In this document: positions 8,235 to 15,192 of the stretch, one piece after another
Position numbering within the stretch: the stretch's first letter is position 1
Layout: each line of letters starts with the position of its first letter
NCBI GenBank assembly: GCA_026389895.1
Contig: JAPLGZ010000230.1
Span: 1 to 38,045, forward strand
From: Chloroflexota bacterium
GTDB taxonomy: Bacteria; Chloroflexota; Anaerolineae; Caldilineales; Caldilineaceae
DNA: 38,045 nucleotides
Reading direction: 5' to 3'
Translations under genes and position numbers: made by a program
Notes under the pieces: generated by a model
What the model saw: the letters and a program-made list of their open reading frames with translations, nothing else
Told to the model about the DNA's origin: nothing
The model's database searches: none

Positions 8235-9548
8235 TTACTCTTGACCTAGTGAGCCCTTCTTTAGCAACTGCTGGCGTGTCTCTTCGAATTTCTGTAGAAA
8301 TTCGTCGATCTCCTTTGGCTCGTTGATAAAGTGGCGAAATGTATATTCGACCATGCCCGACATCTCGCGTGGCACTGTATAGTAAAACGGCATAACGGCA
8401 TCATCGGCGCGCTTGACCATGTCGATGGCCTGCTGTTGCGTAGGCGTCAGACGGTCCGCCGCAATGTCTGTGCGCGCCGGTGCAAATCGTGCGGCTTGCA
8501 CCATCTCGTTTTGTGCCATCAAGCCCTGCGCCTCGACCGAACTGATATGCGTCAGAAAGGCGAGCGCCGCCGGGATATGCTCAGCCCCAAGTGGCACGAT
8601 GTAACCAAACGGATCAACCACCTCCGTTGTCGGTATACTGGCATCCATCACCGGAAAGCTAAAGAAACCCAACTCGGCCTGGAAGGGCAGCGGCAGTTGC
8701 CCAAATGAATATGTATCACTGAGCACCATCACGGCCTTTGCTTGATGCATCATGCCTTTATCGCCGCGTATTAGCGCGGTCATTGCGTAGAGATCCCCTA
8801 TCGCCATCCGCCCTTCGATAAAATAACCTTGGTCAAAGAGGTTTTTCCAGGTTTCCATAACCCGCCGCAGTTTGGCGTCGGTATACGATTCCTTGCCAGC
8901 CAGCAGATTGCGATGGAATTCTGCCCCGTTCAACCGTAAATCCAGATATTCAAACCAATAATTTCCCGTATATTCGCTGCCACTAATCGCCAGCGGAGTC
9001 TCGCCATGACTTTGCAAGGTTGCGCAGACGGTCAAAAACTCCTGCCAGGTTTTGGGTGGCGTCAAATTATACTGGGCAAAAATTTGTTTGTTGTAATAGA
9101 TCGCCTCCCAGCCAAACCCGATCGGTAAGTAATATTGTTTGCCATCACGCACGCTCAACTTTTGGATGCTGGCCGGCACCGTATCGAGCAAGCCGGTCTG
9201 GGTCCAGATTTCCGTCAAATCGGCGACCTGGTTCTTCTGGATCGCAACGTTTAGCTCATACCCGGCATCCATATTCAGGATGTCCGGTGCTGGTGGTTTG
9301 CCTAGATAATAATCGAGCCCAGCATTGACGGATTCGCGCTTGAACTCGATCTGCGGATAAGTTTCTCGGAACTGTTTGACTAATATCTGTTCCACCTGGC
9401 TGTTTAGATCCCAGGTGGCCCAGCGCACCGTGGCCGATTGGACGACGGCTGGTTTGGCTGGTTGTTCTTCTGCACCACACTGCGTGGTCAGCAATGAAAA
9501 CAGTAACAACAAAGATACAAGGCGGGCCCTGCGCTCTGTGGGAATCAT
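8235..9548 (-). CDS. Extracellular solute-binding lipoprotein (family 1, sugar-type)
   Basis: A 437-residue secreted protein. The N-terminus has arginines, then a hydrophobic stretch LVSLLLLFSLL and cysteine C24 (TTQCG), a probable lipid-attachment site although Gln at -1 is unusual. The mature part follows the family 1 pattern of ABC sugar-binding proteins: YLPIGFGWEAIYYNKQIFAQ, then PKTWQEFLTVCATLQ, then GEYTGNYW-like and PFGYIVPLGAEHIPAALAFL segments. The reading frame is open further upstream, but the ATG at 9548 has a perfect AAGGAGG and begins the signal peptide. No permease or ATPase gene for a sugar importer lies beside it, so the partner transporter must be elsewhere. The long structured leader upstream suggests control. 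Confidence 0.87.
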   Translation of the reverse strand: MIPTERRARLVSLLLLFSLLTTQCGAEEQPAKPAVVQSATVRWATWDLNSQVEQILVKQFRETYPQIEFKRESVNAGLDYYLGKPPAPDILNMDAGYELNVAIQKNQVADLTEIWTQTGLLDTVPASIQKLSVRDGKQYYLPIGFGWEAIYYNKQIFAQYNLTPPKTWQEFLTVCATLQSHGETPLAISGSEYTGNYWFEYLDLRLNGAEFHRNLLAGKESYTDAKLRRVMETWKNLFDQGYFIEGRMAIGDLYAMTALIRGDKGMMHQAKAVMVLSDTYSFGQLPLPFQAELGFFSFPVMDASIPTTEVVDPFGYIVPLGAEHIPAALAFLTHISSVEAQGLMAQNEMVQAARFAPARTDIAADRLTPTQQQAIDMVKRADDAVMPFYYTVPREMSGMVEYTFRHFINEPKEIDEFLQKFEETRQQLLKKGSLGQE

Positions 9549-9603
9549 CGTTCCTCCTTTGGCACAACCAAATGCTATAACAGTGGCCCCTCTGTAGAAT
9601 TTT

Positions 9604-9636
9604 GCGAACATCCGTTGAGGGATTACGGATGTTCGC
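9604..9636. repeat. 11-bp perfect hairpin in the leader of the solute-binding protein gene
   Basis: Arms GCGAACATCCG (9604-9614) and CGGATGTTCGC (9626-9636) with an 11-nt loop, 56-88 bases before the ATG at 9548. It could be an operator or an mRNA leader stem. Confidence 0.7.
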
Positions 9637-9659
9637 TGAATAGAACGGAAATAAGCAAC

Positions 9660-9704
9660 AAAAAAGACGTAAAGCATTGGAGATAACCCCAACACCTACG
9701 TCTT
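9660..9704 (-). terminator. Terminator-like hairpin with U-tract, second of two
   Basis: On the minus strand the arms AAGACGTA and TACGTCTT (9697-9704 and 9664-9671) enclose a smaller TTGGGG/CTCCAA stem and are followed by six U residues (9665-9660). It sits between the upstream small unit and the solute-binding protein gene. Confidence 0.65.
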
Positions 9705-9720
9705 CACGTTTGTACAATAG

Positions 9721-9741
9721 TCAGCGCACCAAAAGCGCTGA
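9721..9741. repeat. Small 7-bp hairpin
   Basis: TCAGCGC and GCGCTGA arms around a 7-nt loop, between the two terminator-like hairpins. Confidence 0.5.
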
Positions 9742-9752
9742 TTGGCACAAAA

Positions 9753-9790
9753 CAAAAAGCCGCAGGCATCAGAGTGATGCGCTGCGGCTT
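9753..9790 (-). terminator. Intrinsic terminator, first of two
   Basis: On the minus strand a GC-rich stem AAGCCGCAG...CTGCGGCTT, continued by GCATCA/TGATGC with one bulged base, is followed by a U-rich run (TTTTTGTTTTG). It lies about 30 bases after the stop of the 33-codon frame. The 5' arm AAGCC also pairs with GGCTT just upstream, giving a mutually exclusive hairpin, as in attenuators. Confidence 0.75.
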
Positions 9791-9821
9791 AGAATTTCAA
9801 GCCATCACGGGGTTTTACCCG

Positions 9822-9923
9822 CTAGCAGACGCACCTGTCCCTATTTCGACCCATAGCAAAGCTCGGCCCAACGGGAATTCCTGTTAGGCTGATAATTGCG
9901 ATACGATCAGTATAGCTATTCAT
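9822..9923 (-). CDS. Candidate 33-residue small protein or leader peptide
   Basis: A short frame starting at the ATG at 9923 with AAAGGAG 9 bases upstream, one of the best ribosome binding sites in the window. The predicted peptide starts MNSYTDRIAI, has a Gly/Pro turn (TGIPVGPS) and ends RNRDRCVC with two cysteines. A sigma-70-like promoter (9984-10013) lies about 60 bases upstream and a terminator follows. I recognise no family. It could be a small protein, a peptide precursor or a leader peptide controlling the downstream gene. It could also be chance within a structured RNA: GCCTAACAGG/CCCGTTGGGC, inside the frame, folds into a strong stem. Confidence 0.45.
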   Translation of the reverse strand: MNSYTDRIAIISLTGIPVGPSFAMGRNRDRCVC

Positions 9924-9983
9924 TCGGCGCGTCTCCTTTCAAAATTTATGACACAAGCTGTTGCTGGTGTCATATGTTTGCCA

Positions 9984-10013
9984 ACTGTAGCACAGACTAC
10001 TTTAACTTGTCAA
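9984..10013 (-). promoter_or_regulatory. Sigma-70-type promoter of the small unit
   Basis: On the minus strand TTGACA (10013-10008), an 18-base spacer, then TACAGT (9989-9984). It points at the 33-codon frame and its terminator. Confidence 0.65.
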
Positions 10014-10081
10014 ACAAACATGTACGCAAAATTACAATTATTTATCTGAGATTAAGGACTGGCTTTGCTTGGGCTAGATAG

Positions 10082-10278
10082 CTCAGGTTACGCAGACAAT
10101 TTGGAAAGTGGTTGACCAAAGCACACAGAACAATAACAAATGAGCAAACTTGTTTTTCCTCCGCGTGCTCTGTGTCTTCTCTATAACCGCTGTGTAACGC
10201 TTATCCTGTATAACATAAGTAGATAATTTGGCCAGTGTCGTCTGTGCACAGGCCGCTGTGTTAGCGCAGCAGAAATAG
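10082..10278. other. Intergenic stretch without a recognisable gene
   Basis: Contains an ACACAGA/TCTGTGT inverted word pair within text like 'CCTCCGCGTGCTCTGTGTCTTC', a type of low-information intergenic sequence. No coding frame with family character was seen on either strand. Confidence 0.5.
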
Positions 10279-10320
10279 TACGGCCACTTGATGACCTGTA
10301 CGGGTCATCAAGTGGCCGTA
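10279..10320 (-). terminator. 18-bp perfect hairpin after the helicase gene
   Basis: Arms 10279-10296 and 10303-10320 are perfect complements around a 6-nt loop, 25 bases past the helicase stop. On the minus strand it is followed by TACTATTTCT, a weak U-rich run, so it is a plausible but imperfect intrinsic terminator. Confidence 0.65.
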
Positions 10321-10344
10321 AGAAACAAGATAAAAGGGTAATTT

Positions 10345-12060
10345 CTACTGCTGTCGGAAGCGCTTGCGTCCTGGCGGCACTAGTTTTTTGCCGCGTGGCG
10401 GCTTGTTCATCATTGGCTTCTTGCGCCCCGATGTTTTTTCATCATTGGGGGTCGCCAGCCGAATCTTGGCGTCGTGACCGCGGATGGCGGCGTTGGCCAT
10501 GCCATCAAGCACCTGTCGAACATAACGCGCTGGGATGTCAACCAATGTAGAGTAGTCAAAAATGTCAATCGCACCGATCACGTTGCCTGGTATGCCCGAT
10601 TCGTTGGCGATGGCGCCCACAATGTCGGTGGGGCGGACACCGCTGTCGCGGCCTGTTTCGATAAACAAGCGCACCATGCCGGTGTTGCCGTTCTGCGTCA
10701 CTTCATCGGGCACAGGCACCGAGACCACTTCTAGTGATTTATCACCTTGGGCCAGGCGAGCAGCGGCGGCGGCAATCTCGGCCATCTCGTGGCCACTTTC
10801 CATCGCAATCTCACTGACTAGTGATAAGTAGAGATCGAGTTCGCCCGCTTCCACGGTTTTCAAAATCCGTTCTTTGAAGAGCGTAATGCGCCGTGCTGCA
10901 ATATCGGCCTTGGTGGGGGCTTTGATTGGTTCGATTTTTTGGCGGGTATAACGCTCGATGTCGCGCAGCATACGTTGTTCGCGCGGGGTTACAAAGAGAA
11001 TGGCCTTGCCGGCGCGTCCGGCGCGGCCTGTGCGCCCGATGCGATGGATGTAGGATTCACTGTCGTAGGGCGCATCATAATTGACGACCAGTGTAATCCG
11101 TTCGACATCCCAGCCACGTGCGGCCACATCGGTGGCGACGACAATTTCTACCTGACCGCTACGCAAACGGCGGATCACACTTTCGCGTTGCGCTTGGTTC
11201 ATATCACCGTGCATCGCTTCCGCCGCATAACCGCGTGCTTGAAGCTTCTCGGCCAGTTCCCCAGCGCCAATCTTGGTGCGAGCAAAGATCAGCACCGCTT
11301 CGCCAGATACAGTTTCACTTTCCAACAAATGGGTCAGCGCGTCAAGCTTCTGTTGCTCGGTCACAATCATGTAGCGCTGCTCAATCGTCGGTACAGTCAG
11401 GGTCTTTTGCTTAATTTCAACCATCACGGGGTCAGTGAGGTAGTTGTCGGCAATCCGGCGAATTTCCTCGGGCATCGTGGCCGAGAAGAGGGCAATTTGT
11501 AATTCGCTGGGGGCTTGATCCAAGATCCACTCAACATCTTCGAGAAAGCCCATGCGCAGCATTTCGTCCGCTTCATCCAGCACCACCGTTTTGAGCTTAC
11601 TAAAACTCAACGTGCCCCGGCGTAGATGATCCATGACGCGTCCCGGTGTGCCCACAACGACGTGAACGCCGCTTTGCAACTTGCCAAGTTGTTTTTGGAT
11701 CGGCTGACCACCGTAGATTGGCAGTACACGCACTTGGCCCAAATGCTTGCTATAGGTGTGAAAAGCCTCAGCGACCTGAATGCTCAGCTCGCGGGTCGGC
11801 GTTAAGATCAGCGCTTGCACAGCGTTGCGACCAAGATCGAGCTTTTGGAGGATGGGCAAGGCAAAGGCGGCGGTCTTGCCCGTGCCCGTTTGGGCCTGCC
11901 CAATTACGTTACGACCAGCTAGCAGGAGTGGAATAGTTTTGAGCTGGATAGGCGTTGGCGCTTCGTAGCCAACTTCGTCGACGGCGCGCATCAACGGCTT
12001 GCTCAAATGAAATAATTCGAAGCTGTCCACCGCTGGTTCAATTTTCTGTTCTTCAGTCAT
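10345..12060 (-). CDS. deaD: DEAD-box ATP-dependent RNA helicase (DeaD/CsdA-like)
   Basis: A 571-residue helicase. The Q motif region ends APTPIQ, then come motif I AQTGTGKT, PTRELSIQV, GTPGRV, motif II DEAD, motif III SAT, and in the second RecA domain VATDVAARGWD and HRIGRTGRAGR. After the helicase core (about residue 380) the C-terminal region includes VRLFIETGRDSGVRPTDIVG, a DbpA/CsdA-type RNA-binding domain, then a basic tail rich in Lys, Arg and Gly. Such enzymes unwind rRNA in ribosome assembly and act in cold adaptation and mRNA turnover. The ATG at 12060 has GAGAAGAG close upstream; a GTG at 12075 is an alternative without a ribosome binding site. deaD/csdA is the closest type. Confidence 0.93.
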   Translation of the reverse strand: MTEEQKIEPAVDSFELFHLSKPLMRAVDEVGYEAPTPIQLKTIPLLLAGRNVIGQAQTGTGKTAAFALPILQKLDLGRNAVQALILTPTRELSIQVAEAFHTYSKHLGQVRVLPIYGGQPIQKQLGKLQSGVHVVVGTPGRVMDHLRRGTLSFSKLKTVVLDEADEMLRMGFLEDVEWILDQAPSELQIALFSATMPEEIRRIADNYLTDPVMVEIKQKTLTVPTIEQRYMIVTEQQKLDALTHLLESETVSGEAVLIFARTKIGAGELAEKLQARGYAAEAMHGDMNQAQRESVIRRLRSGQVEIVVATDVAARGWDVERITLVVNYDAPYDSESYIHRIGRTGRAGRAGKAILFVTPREQRMLRDIERYTRQKIEPIKAPTKADIAARRITLFKERILKTVEAGELDLYLSLVSEIAMESGHEMAEIAAAAARLAQGDKSLEVVSVPVPDEVTQNGNTGMVRLFIETGRDSGVRPTDIVGAIANESGIPGNVIGAIDIFDYSTLVDIPARYVRQVLDGMANAAIRGHDAKIRLATPNDEKTSGRKKPMMNKPPRGKKLVPPGRKRFRQQ

Positions 12061-12122
12061 ACTCTTCTCGATCACCGGTTATATGAATGCTACGGTTATA
12101 TTAGTGCTGCGCGTAAAAATCA

Positions 12123-12151
12123 AGAGTATCAGTATACCTTAACTCTGTCAA
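12123..12151 (-). promoter_or_regulatory. Possible promoter of the helicase gene
   Basis: Minus strand TTGACA (12151-12146), a 17-base spacer, then TACTCT (12128-12123), about 60 bases before the start. The -35 box is perfect; the -10 box is weak. Confidence 0.45.
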
Positions 12152-12244
12152 ATTCCCTAAGTTTAGGAGAGCCACGCGATTTCAAATGTGGGGCTGAGTT
12201 GATTGGCGTAATTGTGTGGGGAGAATATTGGTGGCTGATATGTT

Positions 12245-12331
12245 GTAGGTCATCGCTTTCAGCGTGCCAGAGGTGGTATATCCCACATGATAAGGTTATG
12301 ACAAATCGTCACGCTATAAGCGATGACCTAC
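12245..12331. repeat. Long inverted repeat downstream of dltB
   Basis: Arms GTAGGTCATCGCTT (12245-12258) and AAGCGATGACCTAC (12318-12331) are perfect, continued inward after a short mismatch by AGCGTG/CACGCT. The loop is about 43 nt. It lies 37 bases past the dltB stop and may close the dlt operon. No U-tract follows. Confidence 0.75.
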
Positions 12332-12367
12332 GGCTACACCCACATCGGGTGGTGATTGACCTTGAGA

Positions 12368-13537
12368 TTAGAATAGTCGCCCTGAAAAAATTAAAAAACC
12401 AAAGCAGATCAGATGGAAGGTTACTAAAATGCTTGCCGCTTGCCACATGATGCCGTCGCTTCCAATTTTATGTTGTTTGTTCCAACGGCTGTACCACTCA
12501 TAACTGACAAACCAAATGGCGTGATAAAGACCGTATAAAATATAGGGCAATTCTGGGCCGTGCCAAAGCCCCATGAGTCCAAAGAGCAAAAAAGCGCCAA
12601 GATAGGCGCTCGTATATTTGTTTTTGAACCAACGACCTTTGGCCGCAGCGATGAGAAAGCGCATATACACATGGTCGCGGAACCAGGTAGAAAGACTAAT
12701 ATGCCAACGATTCCAGAAATCTTTGACATTGCGCGCCAGGAAAGGCCGATTGAAGTTCTCTGGTGTGTGAATGCCAAAAAGATAACTAAACCCAATCGCA
12801 AACGCGCTATAACCAGCGAAATCAAAAAAGAGATAAAAACTATAGCCATACATATAGGATAGGGTCGGGAGCAACCCGGTGGTACTGCCGATTGGGGCTA
12901 ACCAGTAGCGTTTGATTAAGACGGCCAGAATTAACTTGTAGAGAAAGCCTCTAAAGATGCGCTCAACGGCGCGATCCAGGTCTTGGAGAAATTCTTCACG
13001 CGTCCGTGTATGTTGCCAGTCTTGGATAAAGCGCCGATAACGGTCGACTGGCCCGGCCGAGAGCGTGGGAAAGCAAAAAAGATAGGTTAGGTATGGCGCG
13101 GTGGGCAGCGTTTTGATCAACCCATCTTGAATGCCAAAAAGCACATCAAGGCTGCGAAAGGTGGCATACGAAATGCCCAGGAATCCCCACAAGGTGGTTG
13201 GGGCAAATAGTGGTGTGAATTTGCTGATCATCAGGGGCGTAAGCGCTAAGAGCAGCACACCGGGAAAGAGCCACTGTCGCTTAGTGTGTTGGCGCAGGCG
13301 TAGAAGATTATAAGCGAGGAGCCACTGCCATATTCCATAAGCAACGACCAACCAGATTGCCGGCAAAGCGAAAGTCGGGAGAACAGGAGTTGCATCACTG
13401 TAGAGCACGACAAGCACAAGGCTAGTGACAATCAGCAGCCAATATTGCACCCGTCGCCCGCACCAACCCAAGATCAAGGTGGGAATGAGCGGATAGAGCA
13501 TTAAGCCGAAATAGGTAAAATCAACATAGGGCGTCAT
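12368..13537 (-). CDS. dltB: DltB, membrane-bound O-acyltransferase for D-alanyl transfer
   Basis: A 389-residue, multi-helix MBOAT protein. The conserved family stretch FWNRWHISLSTWFRDHVY (His about 279) and the catalytic histidine in GLWHGPELPYILYG (about H326) are present, as is SYATFRSLDVLFGIQDG, typical of DltB. In the known system DltB forms the channel where D-alanyl-DltC delivers D-alanine for transfer to the outside. The ATG at 13537 overlaps the dltA stop as ATGA, so the two are translationally coupled; a TTG six bases earlier was not chosen. It is the last gene of the dlt operon. The acceptor polymer in this organism is unknown. Confidence 0.93.
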   Translation of the reverse strand: MTPYVDFTYFGLMLYPLIPTLILGWCGRRVQYWLLIVTSLVLVVLYSDATPVLPTFALPAIWLVVAYGIWQWLLAYNLLRLRQHTKRQWLFPGVLLLALTPLMISKFTPLFAPTTLWGFLGISYATFRSLDVLFGIQDGLIKTLPTAPYLTYLFCFPTLSAGPVDRYRRFIQDWQHTRTREEFLQDLDRAVERIFRGFLYKLILAVLIKRYWLAPIGSTTGLLPTLSYMYGYSFYLFFDFAGYSAFAIGFSYLFGIHTPENFNRPFLARNVKDFWNRWHISLSTWFRDHVYMRFLIAAAKGRWFKNKYTSAYLGAFLLFGLMGLWHGPELPYILYGLYHAIWFVSYEWYSRWNKQHKIGSDGIMWQAASILVTFHLICFGFLIFSGRLF

Positions 13538-15006
13538 AACCAAGTTTCAGCGAGTTGGCGGCGATCAATCTTGCCATTGATCGTCAGGGGAAAGGTAGTT
13601 AGAAAATAGAATTTGCGTGGGAGCATGTAGCTGGGCAAATGGTCGGCCAAACGATTGCGCAGTGCGAGCGAACGTTCAAAGTCAGAATCGTCAGGTGACC
13701 CGTTCAAGGCTTCCTCATTCAGGATGACAAAGGCTGCTAATGCTTCCACTTTGTCTTGTTTTAAGATCGGCAGTACAACTGCCCCGCGCACCTGAACTAG
13801 CCCGCAGAGATGGGACTCGATATCACCCAATTCGATGCGATAGCCGTGTAATTTCACTTGGTTGTCCGCCCGCCCCTGAAAGAAGAGGAGGTCATCCTGA
13901 ACATAACCAATATCACCCGTGTGATAGGCCCGCTCACCCTGATAATCGAAAAAGACGCGCTGCGTTAAATCTGGCCGCTTCAGATAGCCAGGACTGACGT
14001 TTGGCCCAACAATCACAATCTCTCCTTGTTCACTCGGCTTAACCGTTTGCCCGCTTTGATCGAGAATTAAAATCTGGACATCAGGTTTGGAATGGCCAAC
14101 TGGCAACATCGAGTATCGATTGAGGATGGTTCGATCGATCTGGATTGAAGTCGTGGCCACGGTCGCCTCAGTGGGGCCATATGTATTCCACACTTGCGCC
14201 GTTGGGAAGCGATCTAGCAACTGCGCCGCTATTTCTGGCGGCAAAGTCTCGCCACAGAATAAAAAGCGCTGCACCTGCGGCAACATAACGGCGCTAAAGC
14301 TTTTTTCGACCAGGCACATTTGCGCAAACGAAGGTGTGGAAACCCAGGTTGTTACGCCGGAGGTTGCCAGTGCTTGATAGAGGTGTTTCGGACTGGCGAT
14401 TTGCCTGGCTGTGAGGCTAAACAGCGTTCCGCCGGTCACCAGTGCCAGATAGAGATCCATCACCGAGAGGTCGAAAGAGAATGGGGCTTGATTTAGAAAA
14501 ATCTCACCTTCCTTAAAGCGCTGCTCATTCACCATCCAATCGACAAAACTGGTCAGACAGGCCAGGGTAATCACGACGCCTTTCGGTTCTCCCGTGCTGC
14601 CAGAGGTAAAAATGATGTAATACGGCTCGAGCGGCGTAACGCGGCGTGTGGGTGCTGGCCGCGATAGTTTGACGATTTCCGCGATGTGCTCTGGGGTTAG
14701 AACAAGCCGGACGCCGGCTGTGTCCGAGATTCGTGCAATACGTTGGGCGGGCAGGGCTGTGTCGAGGGGAATATAAGGGTGGGCGGCTTTGACGCACCCC
14801 AAGAAAGCAACTAGCATTTCCGGTTGCTTATGGCCCAAAACTATTACAGGCGCGCCGTCATCTGGCAACCATTGCGCCAACTGGCCAGCTAAACTATCGG
14901 ATTGCCGGCACAATTCTCCATAGGTCAACGCACCATGTTCGCTGATATGGGCTGGCCGGTCGGGTGCGATCTGGCCCCAAAGATCAATCTGTTTAAGGAT
15001 GTCCAT
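13534..15006 (-). CDS. dltA: DltA, D-alanine:D-alanyl carrier protein ligase
   Basis: A 490-residue adenylation enzyme. The A-domain core motifs are in order: IIFTSGSTGEPKGV (phosphate-binding loop), NTYGPTEATVATT, RAYHTGDIGY, and near the C-terminus INGKIDRRQL with the catalytic lysine. It activates D-alanine as an adenylate and loads it on the DltC phosphopantetheine. Length and the flanking DltC, DltD and DltB genes decide for DltA over an NRPS A domain. The start is taken as the ATG at 15006 (MDILKQIDLWGQ), the typical position; there is no clear ribosome binding site, and a TTG at 15036 is the alternative. It begins 40 bases after dltX and overlaps dltB. Confidence 0.92.
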   Translation of the reverse strand: MDILKQIDLWGQIAPDRPAHISEHGALTYGELCRQSDSLAGQLAQWLPDDGAPVIVLGHKQPEMLVAFLGCVKAAHPYIPLDTALPAQRIARISDTAGVRLVLTPEHIAEIVKLSRPAPTRRVTPLEPYYIIFTSGSTGEPKGVVITLACLTSFVDWMVNEQRFKEGEIFLNQAPFSFDLSVMDLYLALVTGGTLFSLTARQIASPKHLYQALATSGVTTWVSTPSFAQMCLVEKSFSAVMLPQVQRFLFCGETLPPEIAAQLLDRFPTAQVWNTYGPTEATVATTSIQIDRTILNRYSMLPVGHSKPDVQILILDQSGQTVKPSEQGEIVIVGPNVSPGYLKRPDLTQRVFFDYQGERAYHTGDIGYVQDDLLFFQGRADNQVKLHGYRIELGDIESHLCGLVQVRGAVVLPILKQDKVEALAAFVILNEEALNGSPDDSDFERSLALRNRLADHLPSYMLPRKFYFLTTFPLTINGKIDRRQLAETWL

Positions 15007-15045
15007 TTTTAGACTACCAATTATGCTGGAAAACAAATATACGGC

Positions 15046-15192
15046 CTAGAATCCCTGATAGATCGCTTGTGGCGAGGAAAAATTACCTTGCCCATAAAGC
15101 CAGATCAACCCTAGAATGATCAGCACATAGTAGAGTGTGCGCAGTATATTGCTTGCCCAAACATTAGTGACCCAAAACTTTGAGCAGCTCAT
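15046..15192 (-). CDS. dltX: DltX, small membrane subunit of the D-alanylation system
   Basis: A 48-residue peptide: a short N-terminus (MSCSKFWVTNVWASN), a single membrane segment ILRTLYYVLIILGLIWLYG, then a short tail ending SSPQAIYQGF. This matches the DltX plan: about 50 residues, an R-T-x-Y-Y entry to the helix, L-Y-G at its end, and a C-terminal aromatic motif. Bacillus DltX ends in FIYNEF; here Tyr45 and the final Phe48 are kept. DltX binds DltB and DltD and its C-terminus takes part in D-alanyl transfer. The only ATG in frame (15192) lies inside the end of dltD (29-base overlap), with no clear ribosome binding site, so translational coupling is likely. It is too short for usual gene callers. 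Confidence 0.85.
   Translation of the reverse strand: MSCSKFWVTNVWASNILRTLYYVLIILGLIWLYGQGNFSSPQAIYQGF

Larger units (their letters stand above)
9750..9980 (-). ncRNA. Candidate structured leader or small RNA
   Basis: From the expected transcription start near 9977 downward, the minus strand can form successive stems: ATGACAC/GTGTCAT, GCCTAACAGG/CCCGTTGGGC with an AATT loop, GCGGG/CCCGT, GGCTT/AAGCC, then the terminator. I tried to match known riboswitch cores (cyclic-di-GMP, TPP, cobalamin, SAM, T-box, lysine) and found no convincing match. The class is therefore unknown. The unit could act in cis on the solute-binding protein gene downstream or be an independent small RNA. Confidence 0.4.

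Noticed and set aside
9790-9925. Resemblance of GCTAGCGGGTAAAACCCCGTGATGGC to the 3' end of a cyclic-di-GMP-I riboswitch
   Set aside because: The essential 5' core (CACGCACAGGGCAAACC-like) is missing on either strand, so the likeness is too weak to call.
10939-11502. 187-residue plus-strand frame
   Set aside because: It is antisense to the conserved helicase core and has no recognisable domain.
13534-15006. Non-ribosomal peptide synthetase adenylation module
   Set aside because: The enzyme stands alone without condensation domains and lies among DltB, DltC, DltD and DltX genes, which decides for DltA.
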